Source of the DNA: DASQPR01 sp963727415
GTDB lineage: Bacteria > Actinomycetota > Actinomycetes > Mycobacteriales > Micromonosporaceae
Assembly (NCBI GenBank): GCA_963727415.1
Contig: CAVSGF010000002.1
Coordinates: 1,178,001 to 1,242,000 of the forward strand
Length of the DNA: 64,000 nucleotides
Reading direction: 5' to 3'
The notes beneath the pieces are model-generated. The model searched no databases. It was not told the origin of the DNA and worked only from the letters and a program-made list of their open reading frames with translations. Shown here one piece after another: positions 26,800-35,238 of the stretch; position 1 is the stretch's first letter, and the number at the start of each line of letters is the position of its first letter. Both the position numbers and the translations under genes were made by a program.

Positions 26800-27444
26800 G
26801 TGACTTCGGCTGCCCAGTTCGTACCTTCCGAGGCGAGCCTGAGCGAGCTCGCCACCGCGGTGCAGAGCTGCCGCGGATGCACGCTGTTCGAGCACGCGAC
26901 CCAAGCCGTCTTCTCGCGTGGTCCGGCCGACGCCGATCTGGTCCTGGTCGGGGAGCAGCCGGGTGACCAGGAAGACCTCCGGGGCAAGCCGTTTGTCGGC
27001 CCGGCCGGTCATGTCCTGGTCCGAGCGCTCGGCGAGGCCGGGATTATCCCGGGTGATGTGTACGTCACGAACGCGGTGAAGCACTTCAAGTTCGAGCATC
27101 GCGGGAAGAGACGGATTCATCAGCGGCCGCAGCGGATCGAGATTGTGGCGTGCCGCCCGTGGCTGATGGCCGAACTGGCCCGGGTGCGCCCGGCAGTGCT
27201 GGTCGCGCTCGGCGCCACGGCGGTCAGCGCCTTGCTCGGCCCGGCATTCCGGGTCACCCGGGATCGCGGTGTGCTGATGCCCTGGCCGTCATCGTCGAGC
27301 CAGCCGGACGACTTCCCGGCCTCCCGGCCCGGAGCACAGATCCTCGCGACCATCCACCCGTCAGCGGTGCTCCGGGCTGATGATCGCGAAGGCGCTTACC
27401 AGGGCCTCGTAGCCGACCTGCGGCTGGCCGCGCAGGCCGTGTAG
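26800..27444 (+). CDS. udgX: UdgX-type uracil-DNA glycosylase
   Basis: This 214-residue family 4-like glycosylase has the two features that define UdgX. The first is GEQPGDQED (51-59) in place of the usual GExPG motif; the second is the R-loop KRRIH (103-107). In Mycobacterium smegmatis UdgX the His of KRRIH becomes covalently bonded to the deoxyribose at the uracil site. Cys24, Cys27 and Cys118 are candidate Fe-S ligands, and IHPSAVLR closes the active site. GTG 26800 follows a strong Shine-Dalgarno at 26784-26796. It is expected to bind and permanently cap uracil in DNA, perhaps to signal repair. It lies alone. Confidence 0.93.
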   Translation: MTSAAQFVPSEASLSELATAVQSCRGCTLFEHATQAVFSRGPADADLVLVGEQPGDQEDLRGKPFVGPAGHVLVRALGEAGIIPGDVYVTNAVKHFKFEHRGKRRIHQRPQRIEIVACRPWLMAELARVRPAVLVALGATAVSALLGPAFRVTRDRGVLMPWPSSSSQPDDFPASRPGAQILATIHPSAVLRADDREGAYQGLVADLRLAAQAV

Positions 27445-27467
27445 GCCCGGGCCGTCGGCGCCGGGCC
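27444..27467 (+). terminator. Hairpin at the udgX stop codon
   Basis: GGCCCGG (27444-27450), a 10-base loop, CCGGGCC (27461-27467). The stem begins at the last base of the stop codon. No T-run follows, so it is a candidate only. Confidence 0.5.
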
Positions 27468-27478
27468 GGGCGTCAGCT

Positions 27479-27523
27479 AGCCGGGCGTCGACCAGCCGGG
27501 AGTCAACCAGCCGGGCCGAGAAC
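27479..27523. repeat. 15-bp tandem repeats downstream of udgX
   Basis: Three imperfect copies beginning AGCCGGG at 27479, 27494 and 27509. The first two differ at 2 of 15 positions. Confidence 0.8.
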
Positions 27524-27717
27524 GCCGGACGAGCCGCCCTAGGGGTGAACATCGGGGGAACACCCGATGGTGATCGGCAGTGCCCGTCCAGGACGATGAG
27601 ACGTCAGTTGATCGCGATCATTAATCCTATTAGGACGAGGTAACTGTCGGAAGTGTGACGCGTGCACGCTGTCTGACGAATCACCCTCCCAAACCCCTTG
27701 CACTCGTGATCTATCGT

Positions 27718-27736
27718 ACTTACCGTTCGGCAAGTA
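27718..27736. promoter_or_regulatory. Imperfect palindrome upstream of the PAP2-type gene
   Basis: ACTTACCG-TT-CGGCAAGT, 7 of 8 arm positions matching, about 45 bases before the GTG start at 27780 in locally AT-rich DNA. Symmetry and size suit a dimeric repressor such as a TetR protein; the binding protein is unknown. Confidence 0.5.
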
Positions 27737-27779
27737 AGTGCGTGGCCCAGACCAAGATCCACCCCCGTTGGAGGCAGTC

Positions 27780-28706
27780 GTGCCGGTGATCCCGCTAGTA
27801 GAGCGGTCCGCGACGCCGCCCAAGCAGGACAGCGACGGAGAGCCTCCCGCAAAACGCGTACGGCCCCGGGCGCTCCCCGAACTGGGGCTGGTCGTGGGCC
27901 TGTTTCTGATCTACAAGGTGGGCCGGGTGATCGCCGACGGGCACGTCGGGCGGGCGTTTCACAACGCCGCCACGATCTGGCATGCCGAACGATGGCTGCG
28001 TCTGCCCAGCGAGACGTCCGTGCAGCACGCGTTGCTCCACAGTGAAGCCCTGGTCAAATGCGCCAACTGCTACTACGCCTGGATCCACTTCCCGGTCTCG
28101 GCGGCGCTGCTGCTGTGGCTGTATGTCTATCGGCCGTCCCACTACATCCCGGTCCGCCGCCTGATGGCCGTGGTGACCGGCATCGCGCTCGCGGTTCACA
28201 TGATGTTCCCGCTGGCCCCGCCGCGAATGATCCCGGCGTTCGGGATGATCGATACCGCCGGCGTCTACGGCCCTTCGGTGTACACGTCGCCATCGACCGA
28301 CACGCTGTCCAACCAGTACGCGGCCATGCCGTCACTGCACGTGGGCTGGGCGCTGATCGCCGCGATCGGGTTCATCGTGGCGTCCCGGACCCGGTGGCGC
28401 TGGCTGTGGACGCTGTACCCGGTCGCGACGTTCGCCGTCGTGGTCGGCACCGCCAATCACTACTGGGTTGACGGTCTGGTCGGAGCCGGCATGGTCGCGC
28501 TGGTCGCGCCGCTGCCCGGGATCCTGCGCCGGACCCGGCCGGTGGTGATGCCGGACGCCGAAGCCGTGCGGGACGTGCAAGCCGTGGCGGCCCGTTCCGG
28601 CGGCCGGTCGGCCGAGCGCGCCGCGGATGGCGTCCGGGCCGCGATCGATGGTGAGGAACGGGTGCCGGATCCGGTACCGGCCGCGCTGCTGACGGTCTGG
28701 ATGTAG
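27780..28706 (+). CDS. PAP2-superfamily membrane protein (inositolphosphotransferase/Aur1-like)
   Basis: This 308-residue integral membrane protein has about six helices and a PAP2-type active site: AMPSLHVGWAL (Ser-Leu-His) and GTANHYWVDGLVG (the His and Asp of motif 3). This pattern is the PAP2_3 group, which includes fungal Aur1 and mycobacterial enzymes of inositol-phospholipid transfer. GTG 27780 is chosen for GGAGG just upstream. The C-terminal 60 residues are Ala/Arg-rich and cytoplasmic. The substrate is probably a lipid-linked phosphate; which one is unknown. Confidence 0.85.
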   Translation: MPVIPLVERSATPPKQDSDGEPPAKRVRPRALPELGLVVGLFLIYKVGRVIADGHVGRAFHNAATIWHAERWLRLPSETSVQHALLHSEALVKCANCYYAWIHFPVSAALLLWLYVYRPSHYIPVRRLMAVVTGIALAVHMMFPLAPPRMIPAFGMIDTAGVYGPSVYTSPSTDTLSNQYAAMPSLHVGWALIAAIGFIVASRTRWRWLWTLYPVATFAVVVGTANHYWVDGLVGAGMVALVAPLPGILRRTRPVVMPDAEAVRDVQAVAARSGGRSAERAADGVRAAIDGEERVPDPVPAALLTVWM

Positions 28707-28762
28707 GCCGCGCTTTCGCGCCGGGACGTTCCGGATGCAGGCCGGGCTTTCGCGCCCCGGAC
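28699..28762. repeat. 34-bp-spaced direct repeat spanning the end of the PAP2-type gene
   Basis: A segment of about 29 bases (28699-28727), containing the last codon and TAG stop, is repeated with few changes at 28733-28762. Both contain GGCTTTCGCGCC or GCGCTTTCGCGCC. Confidence 0.8.
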
Positions 28763-28790
28763 CAATGGCACGGCGGGGCGGGCACGCGCT

Positions 28791-28821
28791 AGCCGCCGAT
28801 CCATGGACTGGATCGGCGGCT
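28791..28821. terminator. Perfect 12-bp stem hairpin
   Basis: AGCCGCCGATCC (28791-28802), loop ATGGACT, GGATCGGCGGCT (28810-28821). The perfect stem 85 bases past the PAP2-type stop is likely its terminator. Confidence 0.75.
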
Positions 28822-28989
28822 CCCCCGATGACAGGCAACACGCGTGGCGTAGCCGGACACGCCACTGTGTCCAGGGCGGGTGAGGGTCCGCTTATGATCC
28901 GCTGATGGTCTCATGATCTTTTCAGATGAAAATCGTTCACATGCCTGCTATCGTCGGCGCTTCGCGGTGGTCCGGAAACATGGGGCGCT

Positions 28990-29040
28990 AGCAGGGCCGG
29001 TAGCAGGGGCTAAAAGCAGGGGCTGAAAGCAGGGGCTGGG
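28990..29040. repeat. 13-bp direct repeats upstream of the SARP gene
   Basis: AGCAGGG units begin at 28990, 29002, 29015 and 29028, and a partial AGCA begins at 29041, giving 12, 13, 13 and 13-base spacing. They end about 20 bases before the GTG start. SARP-family regulators bind heptamer direct repeats, but usually at 11-bp or 22-bp spacing. Confidence 0.8.
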
Positions 29041-29061
29041 AGCACACGGACAGGCGAGCAG

Positions 29062-32058
29062 GTGAACGGAGAATCCGCGGCGATTGCCAGCAGCTTGGAA
29101 ATCAAGCTGCTGGGCGAACTCGACGTTCGGGTCGGCGGCACGCGGATCACCTTCGGCGACCGCCGCCACCGCGTCGTGCTCGGCCTGCTGCTGCTGGAGC
29201 CGGGGCGCGCGATCCAGACCGACCGGCTCGCCGACCTGGTGTGGGTCGGGGAGGAGCAGCCGCGTACCGCACGCAACGCGATCCAGGTGAGCATCTCCCG
29301 GCTGCGAACCGCCCTCGGTGAGGCCGCGCCAATCGTCCGTAGCGGCGACGGGTACGCCATCGAAGTCCCCCGGTCGGCGATCGACCTGTTCCAATTCCGC
29401 GATCTGGTCCTCGACGTCGGCGGCACCGCCACCGCCACCGTCGATCTGCTGCGCCGGGCTTGCGACCTGTGGCGCGGCCCGGTCCTCGACGGCACCTTCT
29501 CCGATCGGCTGCGCGACCTGGTCTGCGGGGGAATCGCGGAGGAGTACGTGGTCGCCGTCGAACGGCGTCTGGAACTTGAGATCGGCCTCGGCCGCAACGC
29601 CGCGGCTATCGTCGAACTGGCCTCGCTGGTCCGCGCGCACCCGCAGCGCGAGCACCTGATCGGCCTTTACATGCTGGCGCTGTACCGGGACGGCCAGCAG
29701 GCTCGGGCGCTGGACGTCTACAACTCTTTCCGGGACGCACTCGCCGACAGCCTCGGCATCGATCCCGGCCAGTCACTGCAGGACCTGGCGCTGTCGATGC
29801 TGCGCGGATCGGCGGCGCTGTCGCCATCGGCCATCGAGATACCGGCGCAACTGCCACCGTCGCCGGCCGACTTCACCGGCCGCGCCGAACAGGTCGCCAT
29901 CTTGGATCGGGCATTGCGCGACCGGGGTGTCTGCCTGATCACCGGGCCTGGAGGATCCGGAAAGTCGACGCTGGCCACGCACGTCTCCCACCGGGTCGCG
30001 GCCGAGTTCCCGGACGGTCAGCTCTACGTCGAACTGCACGGTATGACCGATAGCCCGGCCCCGCCCGAGAACGTGCTCGGCCGGTTCCTCCGGGCACTCG
30101 GCGACAACTCGGTGGTCGCACCGCAGAGCCTCGACGAGTACGTGTCCCGGTTCCGCACTCTCACCGCGCACCGCCGCATACTGTTCGTGCTCGACGACGC
30201 CGGATCGGCCGCGCAGATCCGCTCGCTGCTGCCCGGGTCGTCCACGTGCGCGGTACTCATCACGTCTCGCAAGCGGCTCGTCGAGGTCGCCGGTGCCACG
30301 GTACTGGAGCTGGGCGTTATGCAGCCGTCCGAGGCGCTGTCGCTGTTCGAGTCGATTGTGGGTGTCGACCGCGTCGCGGCCGATCCGATGTCCGCCTCAA
30401 CGGTCATCTCCAGCTGCGGGTTCCTGCCACTGGCGGTACGCATTGCCGGTGCGCGCCTGGTCACGCGAAAGCACTGGTCGCTCGCCGACCTGGCCGCGCG
30501 GCTGTCCGAGTCGCGTCGGCTCGACGAGTTGCTGGTCGGCGACCAGGCGGTACGGGCGACGATCTCGCTCACCTACACGTCGCTCGGCGCGGCCGCCCAG
30601 TCGGCCCTGCGGGGGCTAGGCTTTCTCGGGCTCCCGCACTTCCCGCTGTGGGTGGTGGCGGCCGTCCTCGACGTGCCTGCCGACGACGCCGAGGCGGCGC
30701 TCGACCAGCTGATCGACGTTCACTTGGTCGAGTTCGGCTCCGTCGACGGCGTCGGCGAGCCGAGATTCCGGCTGCACGATCTGGTCCGGCTGTTCGGCGC
30801 CGACGAGTCGGCGGCCACGGATCTGAAGTCGGTCCGGACCGGCCAGCTGTCGCGCGTCGCCTCCGGCTGGCTCTGGTTGATCGATCAGATCAACACGTCG
30901 GTCCCGCCGGCCGCGATCGAGCAGAAGCCTGAATTCCGCCGCATCGCGCTGGGCGCCGCGCTGGCCGATCGAGCTTCGAGCGACCCCCGGTCCTGGTTCG
31001 ACTCGGAGTACACCGGGCTCGCGCTCGGAATCGAGCTGGCCGCCGCGAACGACCTGGTGGACCTTTCGGTAGAGCTGACCGCAGCGATCAGTGGTGCCAA
31101 CTCGTGGTGGCGGACCCCGATGCGGCGGACCAGCGAGCCGCTGGATGTGGCGCTTGCCGCGGCCCGCCGCTCCGGCAACCTGCCGGGCGAGGCGCGCCTG
31201 CTCGCCGAGCTTGGACAGCTGCGCTGCGAGCAGGACCGGTATGCCGAAGCCCGGGAGCTCCTGACCACGGCGCTGGCCCGGTTCGAAGCGCTCGGCGACC
31301 AGCACGGGATCGCATCCTCGCTGGCGTCGCTCGGGTCGACCTGCCGGGACCAGGGTCACCTGCGTGACGCAGCGGGATATCTGAGCGCGGCGCTGGCGGT
31401 GTCCGAGAAACTGGACGACATCTCGGCGATCGCCTACGTGCAGCGGTTCATCGGCGCGGTCGACTTGGAGCTGGGACGGTACGACTCGGCATCGACGGCA
31501 TTGACCACGGCTCTCGATCAGTACCGCGAAACCGGCAGCCGGCAGGGTGAGGCACTGGTGATACGTACCCAGTCGCTGTTGGCGAGGGCGCAAGGCGCGC
31601 TGTTGCCGGCGCTGTCGCTGGCGAACTCGGCCCGCGAGATCGCTGCCGAGGCCAGCGACAAGCTGCTGACGGCCTACTCTCAGCGAGCCATCGGAAAGAC
31701 GTTGCTACGGCTCGGGCGCCACGACGATGCTCGTGATCAGCTAGCCGAGTCGCTGTCGTGGAGCCGGGCCAACAATGACCGATGGGGAGCCGGCGTTACG
31801 TTGCGGAGCCTGGGTGAATTATGGCTGGCTTCCGGCGACTTGCCGGCCGCGGAACGTGACCTGAACGCGTCGATGGAAATCTGGGACGCGATCGGGCAGC
31901 CGGTGTTCCGGGGCCGGACGTTGCGGGATCTGGCCCTGCTTGCCGAGGCCAGGGGCGACCGGGGCGAGGCGGACCGGATTCGCGCGCAGGCGATTGAGCT
32001 GTTCCGGCACTTCGGCGCCCGGGAAGCCGCCGAACTGAGCCGCGCCGAGCCGAGCTGA
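29062..32058 (+). CDS. AfsR/SARP-family regulator: wHTH-BTAD-NB-ARC-TPR
   Basis: This 998-residue multidomain activator begins with an OmpR-like winged helix (about 10-95; IKLLGELDVRVGG, RTARNAIQVSISRLRTALG). A bacterial transcriptional activation domain follows (about 100-245; SLGIDPGQSLQDL). The NB-ARC ATPase has Walker A GPGGSGKST (295-303), RILFVLDDAGS as Walker B, and the GLPL-type motif GFLPLAVRIAG. A C-terminal TPR array (about 690-990) completes it. AfsR-type proteins integrate signals to switch on secondary metabolism. No biosynthetic cluster adjoins it, so it may be a pleiotropic regulator. GTG 29062 is the start. Confidence 0.92.
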   Translation: MNGESAAIASSLEIKLLGELDVRVGGTRITFGDRRHRVVLGLLLLEPGRAIQTDRLADLVWVGEEQPRTARNAIQVSISRLRTALGEAAPIVRSGDGYAIEVPRSAIDLFQFRDLVLDVGGTATATVDLLRRACDLWRGPVLDGTFSDRLRDLVCGGIAEEYVVAVERRLELEIGLGRNAAAIVELASLVRAHPQREHLIGLYMLALYRDGQQARALDVYNSFRDALADSLGIDPGQSLQDLALSMLRGSAALSPSAIEIPAQLPPSPADFTGRAEQVAILDRALRDRGVCLITGPGGSGKSTLATHVSHRVAAEFPDGQLYVELHGMTDSPAPPENVLGRFLRALGDNSVVAPQSLDEYVSRFRTLTAHRRILFVLDDAGSAAQIRSLLPGSSTCAVLITSRKRLVEVAGATVLELGVMQPSEALSLFESIVGVDRVAADPMSASTVISSCGFLPLAVRIAGARLVTRKHWSLADLAARLSESRRLDELLVGDQAVRATISLTYTSLGAAAQSALRGLGFLGLPHFPLWVVAAVLDVPADDAEAALDQLIDVHLVEFGSVDGVGEPRFRLHDLVRLFGADESAATDLKSVRTGQLSRVASGWLWLIDQINTSVPPAAIEQKPEFRRIALGAALADRASSDPRSWFDSEYTGLALGIELAAANDLVDLSVELTAAISGANSWWRTPMRRTSEPLDVALAAARRSGNLPGEARLLAELGQLRCEQDRYAEARELLTTALARFEALGDQHGIASSLASLGSTCRDQGHLRDAAGYLSAALAVSEKLDDISAIAYVQRFIGAVDLELGRYDSASTALTTALDQYRETGSRQGEALVIRTQSLLARAQGALLPALSLANSAREIAAEASDKLLTAYSQRAIGKTLLRLGRHDDARDQLAESLSWSRANNDRWGAGVTLRSLGELWLASGDLPAAERDLNASMEIWDAIGQPVFRGRTLRDLALLAEARGDRGEADRIRAQAIELFRHFGAREAAELSRAEPS

Positions 32059-32357
32059 TTACCGCCCGTTCCGGTGCGGCACGCCGGTCGCCGCCAGGTC
32101 CGCTTGCCCGTCATACGTGCGTGCTCCATGCACCCATGCCCGCGGGAACCGCCAGATTTCTGCGAGTGTTCGCCCGGAGCGGGCGACCGCGACCGGGTGG
32201 CGGCATCCGGCGCTGGATGCGAATCGGTCCCAACTTGGGCAGGATAGGGGAACAAGGGCGGGTCGGGCGGTACGCGCCGCCGCGGACCGGCCGGGCAGCA
32301 CCGGCCGCCCGGATCTGGCCCATTCAGACCGCAATCGGACACGTGGTATCCAAACGC
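32059..32357. other. Gap between SARP and CYTH-CHAD genes
   Basis: These 299 bases show no supported gene. A longer in-frame reading upstream of the CYTH-CHAD ATG is Arg/Gly/Pro-rich and not family-like. No repeat or hairpin stands out. Confidence 0.4.
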
Positions 32358-33812
32358 ATGAGCACCAGCATCGAGGTCGAGAGGAAGTTCGACGTTGCCG
32401 ACGGCTTCCGGCTACCGCCCATGGACGCGCTGGGCGAATCCGGGGCGGCGAGCACGTTCGACCTGGATGCGACCTACTACGACACCGCCGACCTGCGGCT
32501 GATCCGAAACCGGGTGACACTGCGCCGCCGCGCCGGCGGGCATGACGCGGGCTGGCACCTCAAGCGCCCGGCGGGCGGCGAACGATCGGAGACACAGCTG
32601 CCGGACGCACCGGACCTGCCCGACCAGCTACGGGAACAGGTCCGGGCGATCACCCGTGACGCCGAACTGGCCGCCGTGGTGCGGCTCCGCACGCACCGGG
32701 CCGAGTCTGCGCTGACCGACGGCTCCAGTACCGTGCTGATCGCGCTCGATCAGGTCGAGGCGACCCCGGTGGGTGCCACCGCCAGCCGGTGGCGGGAGGT
32801 CGAAGTTGAGCTGGTGGACGGCGATCGGGCCTACCTCGAACGGGTGGCCGGGGCGATCCGGTCCGCCGGGGCGACGCCCAGCGCCTCGCCGTCGAAGCTG
32901 GCCCGGGCACTCGGCGATCGGGTGCCCAGGCCGGCGCGCGAGCCGGCCGAGCCGGCCGCCGCGGCCTTCGCCGGCTACCTGCGGCAGCAGCGCGATCAGA
33001 TGATCTCCAACGATCCGCTGGTACGTGCGGCCGACGTCGATGGTGTGCACGACATGCGCGTGGCGGTGCGCCGGCTCCGATCGGCCCTGAGTACGTTCGG
33101 CGGTCCGGGCGGGGACGCAGTCTCGATTGAGCCGTTCCGGGCCGAGCTGAAGTGGCTGTCCGGCCTGATCGGCGCGGTCCGCGACGGCGACGTGCTGGCC
33201 GACGAGTTGATCACCGACATCGCCGACGCTGAGCCGGACCTGGTACCGAGCCAGGTCACCCGCCGTATCCGGCGGAAGCTGGCCGCCGACGCGGACACGG
33301 CTCGCTCGGCGCTGGCCGATGCGCTGAACAGCCGTCGCTACTTCGACCTGCTCGATGAGGTGGACCGGATCGCCGACGCCGACCCGGACCCGGTTACCTG
33401 GCGCCACCTGCGAAAGCAGGCTCGCAAGCGGATCCGGAAGGCGGACTCGCAGCTGGTGGCGGCCATGGCCGACGGCACCGACGCCGAGCTGCACGAGGCC
33501 CGCAAGACATACAAGAAGGCCCGGTACGCCGTCGAATTGGCCGGTGCGTCCAGCGGCAAGCCGGCCCGGAAACTCGGCAACCGGCTCAAGGCATTGCAGG
33601 ACATTCTCGGCGAGCATCAGGATGCCGTCGTCGCCGCCACGCTGCTGAAGGATCTAGCGGGCGACATGGTGGCGGGCAACGGGAAGTCCGGCTTCGGGTT
33701 CGGGGTGCTGTACGCCCACGAACGAGCCCGGGCCCAGCGACTGCGCGCCGCTGTTCCGGCCGCCTACGTCCGGGCCGGCCGGAAGCGGGTCCGCGCCTGG
33801 CTGGACGGCTGA
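32358..33812 (+). CDS. CYTH-CHAD domain protein, polyphosphate-associated
   Basis: This 484-residue protein starts at ATG 32358, placing the CYTH signature ExExK at E6, E8 and K10 (EVERKF). The CYTH domain (about 1-200) forms a triphosphate tunnel and often hydrolyses inorganic triphosphate. The CHAD domain (about 210-484) has paired conserved helices with VHDMRVAVRRLRSAL and LHEARKTYKKARYAVEL, whose His/Arg/Lys residues bind polyphosphate. CHAD proteins locate to polyP granules. A PPK2 gene lies 1.4 kb downstream on the opposite strand, supporting a polyphosphate role. Confidence 0.92.
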   Translation: MSTSIEVERKFDVADGFRLPPMDALGESGAASTFDLDATYYDTADLRLIRNRVTLRRRAGGHDAGWHLKRPAGGERSETQLPDAPDLPDQLREQVRAITRDAELAAVVRLRTHRAESALTDGSSTVLIALDQVEATPVGATASRWREVEVELVDGDRAYLERVAGAIRSAGATPSASPSKLARALGDRVPRPAREPAEPAAAAFAGYLRQQRDQMISNDPLVRAADVDGVHDMRVAVRRLRSALSTFGGPGGDAVSIEPFRAELKWLSGLIGAVRDGDVLADELITDIADAEPDLVPSQVTRRIRRKLAADADTARSALADALNSRRYFDLLDEVDRIADADPDPVTWRHLRKQARKRIRKADSQLVAAMADGTDAELHEARKTYKKARYAVELAGASSGKPARKLGNRLKALQDILGEHQDAVVAATLLKDLAGDMVAGNGKSGFGFGVLYAHERARAQRLRAAVPAAYVRAGRKRVRAWLDG

Positions 33813-33911
33813 CCGATCCGGCCGCGCGTGCGCCGGCCAGAACCCCGCCTCGGCCGAAACGCACCGTTGCCGATGTGCATGTCCAGGCGAAAGTCCGGGT
33901 ACCCGGTGGCC

Positions 33912-34433
33912 ATGGGGTGGATTCAGGCACGGGTTGACGATGTTCTTCACGACCGCAGGCAGGGCCGGGCCGCCCGGCCCCTGGGCGGCTATCTGGCGGT
34001 GGCGTCGGCGTACGGGACGGCGGTGGCCGCGGCGGCGTTAGCGGCCCGGCTGCTGCGCCGGCCGGTACCCGGGATCGGCCCGGCCGACGTCGCGCTGATG
34101 TCCGCGTCGGCGTTCCAGCTGTCCCGCATCATCACCAGGGACGCGGTCACCAGCCCGCTGCGAGCGCCGTTCACCGACTACGAGGGCCCGGCCGGCCGGG
34201 GCGAGGTCGACGAGCACGTGACGGCCGAGGGGGACGCCAGGGTGATCGGCGAGCTGCTCAGCACGCCGTACTCGATGTCGATGTGGGCCGCGTCAGCGCT
34301 CGGCGCCGGGATGGTGCTGATGCCTAGCGTGACCCGGCTGGTGGCCGGAACGTTCACCGCCGCGGCCGGAGCGAACTTTCTGCATGCCGCGTACGACCGG
34401 CTCGGACGATCCGAGCGGCGCCGACGGAGCTGA
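33912..34433 (+). CDS. DUF1360 family membrane protein
   Basis: This 173-residue protein contains the DUF1360 hallmark RIITRDAVTSPLRAPFTDYEG, split by a helix break, plus about three hydrophobic segments. ATG 33912 is taken because the longer upstream reading is Arg/Pro-rich. Homologues occur in Gram-positive bacteria and some relate to spore-coat proteins in Bacillus, but no biochemical function is known. It sits between CHAD and PPK2 genes, which may be chance. Confidence 0.8.
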   Translation: MGWIQARVDDVLHDRRQGRAARPLGGYLAVASAYGTAVAAAALAARLLRRPVPGIGPADVALMSASAFQLSRIITRDAVTSPLRAPFTDYEGPAGRGEVDEHVTAEGDARVIGELLSTPYSMSMWAASALGAGMVLMPSVTRLVAGTFTAAAGANFLHAAYDRLGRSERRRRS

Positions 34434-34585
34434 CCGGCGCCCTCGGCGCCAGTCCGTTCAGCCGGAATGCGCATACCGTTCGTGTAGTTGCTCGCGTTGC
34501 CCGTGACCTCAGATCGAGCGCGGCCGTTTCCCGGATAACGGTTCCACCGTGATTTCCAGGCCGTCATCGATGTTGGAGGTGCTTC

Positions 34586-35179
34586 GTGACGACGGAAACC
34601 AATACGTGGTTCGCGGGTGGTGACTCGGTCTCCGATCGGTTGGCGGCCTTGGCGGGAAGTGCTCAAACGGCGGAGTACCCGTTCGTCACCACCGATGACG
34701 TACCAGCGGGCGAGGTGATGGGGGAGTTCGTCGAGCGCTGCCTCGCCGCCGAGCGCCGGGCCACGGCGTCGCTGGAAGCCAGGGGGCTGCGGGTCGTCGC
34801 CGCCTCCGGAACGATCGCCGTGGTGTTCGTCGGGTTGGTGGCGCTGGCGCCCAAGGGCGTGCCGGTGGTGACCGAGGTCCTGCTCGTGCTCGGCGCCGGT
34901 GGCGCCCTGCTGTCCGCGGCCATCGCGATCGGCTGTGCCAGCCCGAAACGTACCGTCGACGTCGATCCGGCGTCGGTCGAGGCGAAGCTTTCCGATCAGT
35001 TCTGGCGGGTCCGGTCAGATCTCGCCCGCCGCACCGTGGCGCGTAGCCAGCTCAAGGTATGGGAGGCGGTGCGGGCGCTCAACAACCGCCTGTCCCGCCG
35101 GCTGAGAACCGCCGTCATGATTCACGTCGCCGGGCTGGCGATGGTCGCGGCCGGGGGACTGCTCACCGTTCTGCGATAG
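34586..35179 (+). CDS. Unrecognised three-helix membrane protein
   Basis: This is a 197-residue protein of no family I can name. It has a soluble N-terminal 60 residues, a charged helix (FVERCLAAERRATASLEARG), two membrane helices (VVAASGTIAVVFVGLVALAP; VTEVLLVLGAGGALLSAAIA), a long charged helix (about 130-170), and a final membrane helix (HVAGLAMVAAGGLLTVL). The charged-helix/two-TM/charged-helix plan recalls SLATT and Pycsar-type membrane effectors, but no nucleotide-cyclase or CD-NTase is adjacent, so that reading is speculative. A GGAGG-like Shine-Dalgarno (34575-34579) precedes the start. Confidence 0.75.
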   Translation: MTTETNTWFAGGDSVSDRLAALAGSAQTAEYPFVTTDDVPAGEVMGEFVERCLAAERRATASLEARGLRVVAASGTIAVVFVGLVALAPKGVPVVTEVLLVLGAGGALLSAAIAIGCASPKRTVDVDPASVEAKLSDQFWRVRSDLARRTVARSQLKVWEAVRALNNRLSRRLRTAVMIHVAGLAMVAAGGLLTVLR

Positions 35180-35238
35180 TCCACGGCCACGCGCCGGCGC
35201 CGCTGTTGGTTCCGGGATCCGGCTGCCCGCCACGAGGG

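Larger units (their letters stand above)
28707..29061. other. Gap between the PAP2-type gene and the SARP regulator
   Basis: This 355-base gap holds the second copy of the gene-end repeat, the terminator hairpin at 28791-28821, AT-rich DNA at 28890-28945 (TGATCTTTTCAGATGAAAATCG region) where the SARP promoter probably lies, and the 13-bp direct repeats at 28990-29040. No coding frame is supported. Confidence 0.5.

Noticed and set aside
34586..35179. Pycsar or CBASS defence effector
   Set aside because: The architecture is suggestive, but no cyclase or CD-NTase is adjacent, so a defence system is not supported.
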